Origin: CAZVEV01 sp964625865
GTDB lineage: Bacteria; Planctomycetota; Phycisphaerae; SM23-33
Reading direction: 5' to 3'
DNA: 5,745 nucleotides
NCBI GenBank assembly: GCA_964625865.1
Contig: CAZVEV010000352.1
Span: 1 to 5,745 of the forward strand
The notes under the pieces are model-generated. The model did not search any database, was not told the origin of the DNA, and saw only the letters and a list, made by a program, of their open reading frames with translations. Position 1 is the first letter of the stretch; each line of letters opens with the position of its first letter. Below, in pieces: positions 1-3,627 of this stretch. A program made the position numbers and the translations under genes.

Positions 1-2
1 AC

Positions 3-326
3 GTCTCCAGCGCGTGCGCGCGTCACTCCTGGCCCTGCTGGTCGGTCTACACGGCGGCCAAGGCGGGCATGGTGGGCTACACGCGGTGTCTTCACCTGGA
101 GATGGCCGAGTGGGGCGGCAAGGCGACAACCTTCATCCCCGGCGCGGCGCGGACGGGCTTTTGCGACGCGGCGGGCATCGACGACAGTTGGCTGGAGGGC
201 TATCCCGGGGCAGCGGAGTTCGCCGCCACCCTCGTCCACTGCGTCGACGTGCCCGACAACACCGTCATCGAGGAAGTCAACGTCTGGGGCACGCGCCAGA
301 TCAAGGACATGCTCAACCCGTTCTGA
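3..326 (+). CDS. Short-chain dehydrogenase/reductase (SDR), C-terminal part
   Basis: The gene is cut by the left edge; the frame is open from position 3 (107 residues visible) to the TGA at 324-326. Seen: the segment VSSACARHS carries the SDR active-site serine region, followed by YTAAKAG, the catalytic Y-x-x-x-K motif (Tyr at 48-50, Lys at 60-62). A helix containing HLEMAEWG and then the PGAARTGF segment follow; the latter matches the conserved PG motif after strand 6 in classical SDRs. Known of the family: these are NAD(P)-dependent soluble oxidoreductases of about 250 residues, so more than half, including the N-terminal TGxxxGIG cofactor motif, is outside the window. The C-terminus (VNVWGTRQIKDMLNPF) resembles SDRs related to 3-oxoacyl-ACP reductase, but the substrate cannot be read from this part. 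The ATG at 69 is internal and lies after the catalytic lysine, so it is not the start. The active-site stretch has two Cys and two Trp residues, which is slightly unusual. The family call is secure, the reaction unknown. Confidence 0.85.
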   Translation, partial: VSSACARHSWPCWSVYTAAKAGMVGYTRCLHLEMAEWGGKATTFIPGAARTGFCDAAGIDDSWLEGYPGAAEFAATLVHCVDVPDNTVIEEVNVWGTRQIKDMLNPF

Positions 327-349
327 TCGCAGCGGGCAGGCCGAAGAAT

Positions 350-370
350 AACCGGCGCAGGCGCCGGTTT
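350..370 (+). terminator. Hairpin after the SDR gene, possible terminator
   Basis: A perfect 9-bp inverted repeat, AACCGGCGC (350-358) and GCGCCGGTT (361-369), lies 24 nt after the SDR stop, with an A-rich stretch (GAAGAATA) before it and only TTT after it. The T tract is too short for a textbook intrinsic terminator. The position, directly between a stop codon and the promoter of the next gene, fits transcript termination or 3'-end stabilisation. Confidence 0.5.
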
Positions 371-374
371 GCGC

Positions 375-402
375 TTGACATTGCCCGTCTCCCTGCTATG
401 GT
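375..402 (+). promoter_or_regulatory. Sigma70-type promoter for the collar-repeat gene
   Basis: A perfect -35 hexamer TTGACA (375-380) is followed after 16 bp by TATGGT (397-402, 4 of 6 matches to TATAAT). The -10 is preceded by TGC (394-396), an extended -10 element. The expected transcription start is near 408-410, giving a leader of about 128 nt before the ATG at 537. The match is better than chance would readily give in such GC-rich DNA, and it sits just after the hairpin that closes the preceding gene. Confidence 0.7.
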
Positions 403-407
403 GGCAG

Positions 408-536
408 ATGGCTCACTGAGTGTGTTCTCCTCACACGTACTGTCGATCTGAAGACGACGCTCAATCAACGGAGAACGCGCGACACGTTTGTTACCGTTCG
501 TCAGCCCTGCGCGCAGGGCGAAAAAGGAGACTCACG
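408..536 (+). promoter_or_regulatory. Structured 5' leader of the collar-repeat gene, possible translational control
   Basis: Seen: a 5-bp stem GTGTG (420-424) / CACAC (432-436) displays the loop TTCTCCT (425-431). TCTCCT (426-431) is exactly complementary to the Shine-Dalgarno AGGAGA at 525-530. The same stretch (GTTCTCC, 424-430) is also complementary over 7 nt to GGAGAAC at 470-476. A second hairpin (504-519) stands directly before the Shine-Dalgarno. Inference: the leader could switch between an SD-masked and an SD-free state. No known riboswitch class is recognised, and short complementarities to an SD are common, so confidence is low. Confidence 0.3.
504..519. repeat. Perfect 16-bp palindrome upstream of the ribosome binding site
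   Basis: GCCCTGCGCGCAGGGC is its own reverse complement. In RNA it folds as a 6-bp stem with a CGCG loop, 4 nt before the AAGGAG (524-529) of the collar-repeat gene. It could be a leader hairpin placing the ribosome binding site in an open A-rich stretch, or a protein-binding dyad. It lacks a following T tract on the plus strand, so it is not a terminator for this transcript. Confidence 0.5.
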
Positions 537-2051
537 ATGAAAACGCTCACCACCGTATTGGCCGTTTCGCTGATCGTCCTGCCCCTCGCGTCCACAGCGG
601 GCGCAAACACTGTCGAGTACACCGGCCCGACCGGCGGCGGGCAAGATCACCCCAACATGCAGCCGTTCCTGGGGCTGAACTACGTCATTGCGCTGCAGGG
701 GCTGTTTCCCTCCCCCGGGTCAGCCAGCGAGGGCGTGCCCGTCCAGCCGGCCTCCTTCGGCAGCGAGCCGTTCCTCGGCTCGATCGCCATCTTCGCGGGG
801 GATTTCGCCCCGCGAGGCTGGGCCAAGTGCGACGGCCAGTTGCTGTCCCTCAGCCAGAATCAGGCGCTGGAGACCATTATCAGTACGACGTACGGAGGCG
901 ACGGCCGCACGACGATCGGCCTGCCCGATCTGCGAGGACGCACGCCCATCCACGCCGGACAGGGACCGGGGCTGAGCCCTCGCCCGCTCGGCCTGAAGAC
1001 CGGCACCGAAACCGCCGACCTGAGCGAGACGCAACTGCCCTCCCACAGCCACACGCTGCCCCCCTCCAGCGCCTCGACGTATGACACCGGCGGCGACCAG
1101 GGTCACGCGAACATGCAGCCGTCGCTGGCGGTGAATTACATTATCGCGACGACCGGCGTATATCCCTTGCCCACCACCGCCGGCGCGGGGGCCGACGGCG
1201 AGATCTCCACGCTCAGCAGCGATCCCTTCCTTGGCGAGGTCGCTCTGTTCGCGGGGACCTTCGCCCCGCGCGGCTGGGAGTTCTGCAACGGGCAACTGCT
1301 CCCACTGTCCCAGTACACCGCGCTGGAATCCATCATAGGCACCACGTACGGCGGCGACGGGCGCACGACGATTGGCCTGCCCGATCTGCGAGGACGTGCC
1401 GCCATGCATCCGGGCAACGCGACGGGATTGACCCCACGATTCCTCGGCGAGCGCCTCGGCAGCGAGCAGGCAGACCTGAGCGAGGCCCAGATGCCTTCTC
1501 ACACCCACACGCGCCCGCCGTCAACCAACGTGACGGGCGACACCGGCGGCGGCCAGCCTCATGCGAACGTCCAGCCGTCGCTGGGTCTGAACTACATCAT
1601 CGCGCTGACGGGAGTCTATCCTTCCAATGCCACCGTTGCCGGCGAGGAGCCGGACGGCGAGATCTCTCCCGCCAGCCTGGTACCGGGCATCGGTGAAATC
1701 ACGCTGTTTGCGGGACACCTCGCCCCGCGCGGCTGGGCGTTCTGCGACGGCCAACTGCTGCCGATCGCGCAGAATCAAGCAATGTTCGAAATCCTGCTGA
1801 CCAGGTATGGCGGCGACGGACGCACGACGTTTGCCCTGCCCGATCTGCGGGGACGGGTCCCGATTCACTTCGGGACCGGCCCGGGGCTGACACCTCGATC
1901 CCTCGGCGAGAAAGGCGGCGAGGAGGCCGTCACGCTGACCGTGGACCAGATGCCCTCCCACGTCCACGAGATTCCCGAGCCGGCCACCGCGTCGATCGTG
2001 TTGCTGACCCTGGGCGCCGCGGCCCTGCGGCGCAAGACACGGGGCGGCTGA
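537..2051 (+). CDS. Secreted triple tail-collar-domain protein with PEP-CTERM sorting tail
   Basis: The protein has 504 residues. The start at 537 is chosen over the upstream in-frame GTG at 420 because AAGGAG lies at 524-529 with 7-nt spacing and the ATG opens a clean signal peptide (MKTLTTVLAVSLIVLPLAS, probable cleavage after AGA at residue 23). Three tandem 152-residue units follow: residues 32-183, 184-335 and 336-478. Each has an N.QP.L..NY.IA...G..P module, then a phage tail collar (PF07484-type) domain with FAG.(F/L)APRGW..C.GQLL, then TYGGDGRTT..LPDLRGR (RYGGDGRTT in unit 3), and (L/M)PSH.H near the end. Units 1 and 2 align without gaps at about 92 of 152 identical residues by hand count; unit 3 has one extra residue in its linker. 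Residues 480-504 form a PEP-CTERM signal: PEP, a hydrophobic stretch, then RRK. Known: single-collar proteins of about 170-200 residues occur in phage tails and in bacterial microcystin-dependent-protein relatives; PEP-CTERM proteins are exported and processed by exosortase. Inferred: a surface or matrix protein, possibly adhesive, not a phage part. No phage genes are nearby. Confidence 0.88.
   Translation: MKTLTTVLAVSLIVLPLASTAGANTVEYTGPTGGGQDHPNMQPFLGLNYVIALQGLFPSPGSASEGVPVQPASFGSEPFLGSIAIFAGDFAPRGWAKCDGQLLSLSQNQALETIISTTYGGDGRTTIGLPDLRGRTPIHAGQGPGLSPRPLGLKTGTETADLSETQLPSHSHTLPPSSASTYDTGGDQGHANMQPSLAVNYIIATTGVYPLPTTAGAGADGEISTLSSDPFLGEVALFAGTFAPRGWEFCNGQLLPLSQYTALESIIGTTYGGDGRTTIGLPDLRGRAAMHPGNATGLTPRFLGERLGSEQADLSEAQMPSHTHTRPPSTNVTGDTGGGQPHANVQPSLGLNYIIALTGVYPSNATVAGEEPDGEISPASLVPGIGEITLFAGHLAPRGWAFCDGQLLPIAQNQAMFEILLTRYGGDGRTTFALPDLRGRVPIHFGTGPGLTPRSLGEKGGEEAVTLTVDQMPSHVHEIPEPATASIVLLTLGAAALRRKTRGG
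630..1085 (+). repeat. Collar repeat unit 1 (456 bp, 152 residues)
   Basis: The unit begins at TGGGQDHPNMQP (residue 32) and contains FAGDFAPRGW, TTYGGDGRTT, LPDLRGR and LPSHSHT. It is in register with unit 2 at a period of exactly 456 bp. The nucleotide stretch 918-940 is identical to 1374-1396 in unit 2. Confidence 0.85.
1086..1541 (+). repeat. Collar repeat unit 2 (456 bp, 152 residues)
   Basis: The unit begins at TGGDQGHANMQP (residue 184) and contains FAGTFAPRGW, TTYGGDGRTT, LPDLRGR and MPSHTHT. About 60% of residues are identical to unit 1, with no gaps needed. Confidence 0.85.
1542..1970 (+). repeat. Collar repeat unit 3, shortened at its end
   Basis: The unit begins at TGGGQPHANVQP (residue 336) and contains FAGHLAPRGW, RYGGDGRTT, LPDLRGR and MPSHVHE. 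It has one extra residue in the linker before GEITLFAG and lacks the 10-residue tail of the other units, because it runs straight into the PEP-CTERM motif. Confidence 0.83.
1974..2048 (+). other. PEP-CTERM sorting signal (protein C-terminus)
   Basis: Residues 480-504 read PEP, then an uncharged, mostly hydrophobic segment (ATASIVLLTLGAAAL), then the basic end RRKTRGG. This is the canonical three-part exosortase recognition signal. It predicts that an exosortase is encoded elsewhere in the genome and that the mature protein is released or attached outside the inner membrane. Confidence 0.88.
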
Positions 2052-2062
2052 TCGGGTATAGT
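2034..2062 (+). promoter_or_regulatory. Candidate promoter of the oxidoreductase gene
   Basis: TATAGT (2057-2062) matches the -10 consensus at 5 of 6 positions. AAGACA (2034-2039) matches the -35 at 4 of 6, with 17-bp spacing. The -35 lies inside the last codons of the collar-repeat gene. The start would fall near 2069, leaving a leader of about 16 nt that contains the GGGAG ribosome binding site. Co-transcription from the upstream promoter is also possible because the gap is only 33 bp. Confidence 0.45.
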
Positions 2063-2084
2063 GCCCTGCCGAAGGGAGTAGCCC

Positions 2085-3389
2085 ATGGTGGACGGCATGA
2101 CGCGCAGGCGGCTTCTCGCCGTCTCGGGGGCGGCGACGGTAACGATCGCGGCCTCGCGAGGGGCCGGCGGAAAGGGTGAATCGGCCAACGACAAGCTCGA
2201 CGTCGCGGTTATCGGCGTAGGCGGGCGCGGGAGGGCGAACCTCGGCGGCGTGGCCGCCCAGAACATCGTCGCCCTGTGCGACATCGACGCCAACGCACTC
2301 GGCCAGGCGGCGAGGCGGTTTCCCAAGGCCAGGCTCTTCGCCGACTACCGGCGCATGCTCGACGCGATGGACAAGCAGATCGACGCGGTGGTCGTCAGCA
2401 CACCGGACCACACGCACGCCCCGGCGGCGGCGATGGCGATGAGGGGGGGCAAGCACTGCTACTGCGAGAAGCCCCTGACCCACACGGTGCGCGAGTGTCG
2501 CACGCTGATCGAGCTGGCCCGTCGGAATAAGCTGGTCACGCAGATGGGCACGCAGATCCACGCGGGCGACAACTACCGGCGCGTGGTCGAGATCGTCCGG
2601 AGCGGCATGATCGGGGCGGTGGGACAGGTGCACGTGTGGCACACCGTAAGCTACGGCGTCAGCGGGCGACCGGCCAACACCCCGCCCGTGCCGAAGCACC
2701 TGAACTGGGACCTGTGGCTGGGCCCGGCGCGGCAGCGGCCTTACCATCCCTGCTACCTGCCCGGGCGATGGCGCGGATGGCGGGAGTTCGGCACGGGCGG
2801 GCTGGGCGACTTCGGCTGTCACTACATGGACCTGCCCTTCTGGGCGCTGAAGCTGCGTCACCCCACGAGCGTCGAGACCGAAGGGCCGCCCCAACACGAC
2901 GAGAGCACGCCGCGGTGGCTCAAGGTGAAGTACGAGTTTCCCCGGCGCGGCAAGCTGCCTCCGGTCAAGATGACCTGGTCCGATGGCGGGAAGAAGCCGG
3001 CCGGGCTGGATAAGCTGCTCGGGCCTGACCTGGCCCGCAAGTGGCGCACCGGCGTGTTGTTCGTCGGGGCCAACGGGATGCTGCTGGCCAACTATGGCTC
3101 GCGCCTGCTCCTGCCGTCGGCGAAATTCGCCAACGCCAAACCGCCCGCGCAGACGATTCCCGCGTCGATCGGCCATCATGCCGAATGGATCCGCGCCTGC
3201 AAGACCGGCGGGCCCACGACGTGCAACTTCGAGTACTCCGGCGCGCTGACCGAGGCGGTGCTCCTGGGCGTGGTGGCCTACCGCACGGGCCGGAGAATCA
3301 CCTGGGACGCGAAGAGCCTGAAAGCCACCAACGCCCCCCAGGCCGACCGCCATATCCACAAGCCCTACCGCAAGGGCTGGACGCTGTAG
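2085..3389 (+). CDS. Gfo/Idh/MocA family oxidoreductase with Tat-like N-terminus
   Basis: The protein has 434 residues. GGGAG (2074-2078) lies 6 nt before the ATG at 2085; the in-frame ATG at 2097 has a weaker site. The N-terminus has TRRRLLAVSGAA (residues 6-17), like a twin-arginine signal, with a short weakly hydrophobic stretch, so export via Tat is plausible. A Rossmann fold follows: LDVAVIGVGGRGR with GVGGRG (44-49) as the NAD(P)-binding GxGxxG, then ALCDID ending strand 2. AVVVSTPDHTH (101-111) and CYCEKPLTH (125-133, EKP at 128-130) are hallmarks of the family; the EKP lysine is the usual active-site residue. GDFGCHYMDLPFWAL (241-255) supplies the conserved Asp/His region of the substrate domain. 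Known: members oxidise or reduce sugars, inositols and related polyols, and Tat-tagged paralogues are very numerous in Planctomycetes. The substrate cannot be told from sequence alone. The length is normal and no disruption is seen. It converges with the activase gene. Confidence 0.9.
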   Translation: MVDGMTRRRLLAVSGAATVTIAASRGAGGKGESANDKLDVAVIGVGGRGRANLGGVAAQNIVALCDIDANALGQAARRFPKARLFADYRRMLDAMDKQIDAVVVSTPDHTHAPAAAMAMRGGKHCYCEKPLTHTVRECRTLIELARRNKLVTQMGTQIHAGDNYRRVVEIVRSGMIGAVGQVHVWHTVSYGVSGRPANTPPVPKHLNWDLWLGPARQRPYHPCYLPGRWRGWREFGTGGLGDFGCHYMDLPFWALKLRHPTSVETEGPPQHDESTPRWLKVKYEFPRRGKLPPVKMTWSDGGKKPAGLDKLLGPDLARKWRTGVLFVGANGMLLANYGSRLLLPSAKFANAKPPAQTIPASIGHHAEWIRACKTGGPTTCNFEYSGALTEAVLLGVVAYRTGRRITWDAKSLKATNAPQADRHIHKPYRKGWTL

Positions 3390-3401
3390 CACCGGGTTCT
3401 T

Positions 3402-3424
3402 CCGGCGAGCAAAATGCCCGCCGG
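3402..3424 (+). terminator. Hairpin just after the oxidoreductase stop
   Basis: CCGGCG (3402-3407) pairs with CGCCGG (3419-3424). Inside the arms, after one A-C mismatch, GCA (3409-3411) pairs with TGC (3415-3417) around an AAA loop. The hairpin begins 13 nt after the stop codon. No T tract follows, so it may be a weak or factor-dependent terminator or a 3'-end stabiliser that closes the oxidoreductase transcript ahead of the promoter at 3430. Confidence 0.35.
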
Positions 3425-3429
3425 CCGAG

Positions 3430-3458
3430 TTGATACGGCCCCTGATCAGGCCTATTAT
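3430..3458 (+). promoter_or_regulatory. Near-consensus sigma70-type promoter in the convergent intergenic region
   Basis: TTGATA (3430-3435, 5 of 6) and TATTAT (3453-3458, 5 of 6) are separated by the optimal 17 bp. The spacer carries a perfect 10-bp palindrome, CCTGATCAGG (3441-3450), a possible operator. No open reading frame of note follows on this strand; the expected start (about 3464-3466) falls at the first base of a hairpin. This suggests that the promoter drives a non-coding RNA. Confidence 0.55.
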
Positions 3459-3463
3459 GTAAT

Positions 3464-3538
3464 GCCGGCATCCTCCCCGTGTGCCGGTGAGTACTGCGAC
3501 AGGCCTGGTCCCCCCCCGCCAGGCCTGTTCGCTATTTT
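3464..3538 (+). ncRNA. Candidate small RNA with two C-rich-loop hairpins
   Basis: Seen: from the predicted start the RNA would form hairpin 1, CCGGCA (3465-3470) / TGCCGG (3482-3487), with the 11-nt loop TCCTCCCCGTG. After an 11-nt linker comes hairpin 2, ACAGGCCTGG (3499-3508) / CCAGGCCTGT (3519-3528), with a 10-nt loop containing eight consecutive C. TCGCTATTTT ends the unit. The promoter, two hairpins and terminator fit in about 110 bp. Known: sRNAs with C-rich loops, such as 6C RNA of Actinobacteria, RsaE of Staphylococcus, RepG of Helicobacter and the rhizobial cuckoo family, pair with G-rich ribosome binding sites. Inferred: a base-pairing regulator. It would also be antisense to any 3' extension of the activase mRNA. 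The alternative is that hairpin 2 is only the terminator of the oxidoreductase and the promoter match is chance. No Rfam family membership is claimed. Confidence 0.42.
3499..3538 (+). terminator. Intrinsic-type terminator (10-bp stem then TATTTT)
   Basis: A perfect 10-bp GC-rich stem (3499-3508 with 3519-3528) is followed by TCGCTATTTT. It can end the candidate small RNA and any read-through from the oxidoreductase. On the minus strand the bases after the stem (CGCAGTACTC) are not T-rich, so it is less suited to ending the activase transcript. Confidence 0.65.
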
Positions 3539-3627
3539 GGGGGGAGTAGTAGACCGGACGACAACAGGGACGCCCCGCCAGGCGGCAAATCGGAAACCCT
3601 CTCCTGAAAAGACGTTACAAGAGATCC

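Noticed and set aside
14..451. Plus-strand frame overlapping the SDR gene and the next promoter
   Set aside because: The SDR motifs YxxxK and PG are in the frame starting at position 3; this frame runs through the hairpin and promoter and has shadow composition.
420..536. Upstream in-frame GTG start for the collar-repeat protein
   Set aside because: It would add 39 polar residues before the signal peptide, lacks a good ribosome binding site and lies about 10 nt from the predicted transcription start.
720..1508. 262-codon minus-strand frame over the collar repeats
   Set aside because: It shows repetitive content only because it mirrors the tandem repeats on the other strand; no ribosome binding site or motif supports it.
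537..2051. Prophage remnant suggested by the tail-collar domains
   Set aside because: The protein has its own signal peptide and PEP-CTERM tail and no phage structural, integrase or lysis genes flank it.
1521..3392. 623-codon open frame on the minus strand
   Set aside because: It lies antisense to the collar-repeat and oxidoreductase genes, both with clear domains. Its translation is Arg/Gly/Ala/Pro-rich with no family motif, as expected for high-GC antisense frames.
3454..3482. Minus-strand promoter using CATAAT (complement of 3454-3459)
   Set aside because: At 17-bp spacing the -35 position reads ACACGG, a poor match, and no minus-strand gene follows before the oxidoreductase.
3539..3627. 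Terminator for the minus-strand activase
   Set aside because: Only a weak inverted repeat (CCGC-CAG-GCGG) without a T tract on that strand is visible, so no terminator is called.
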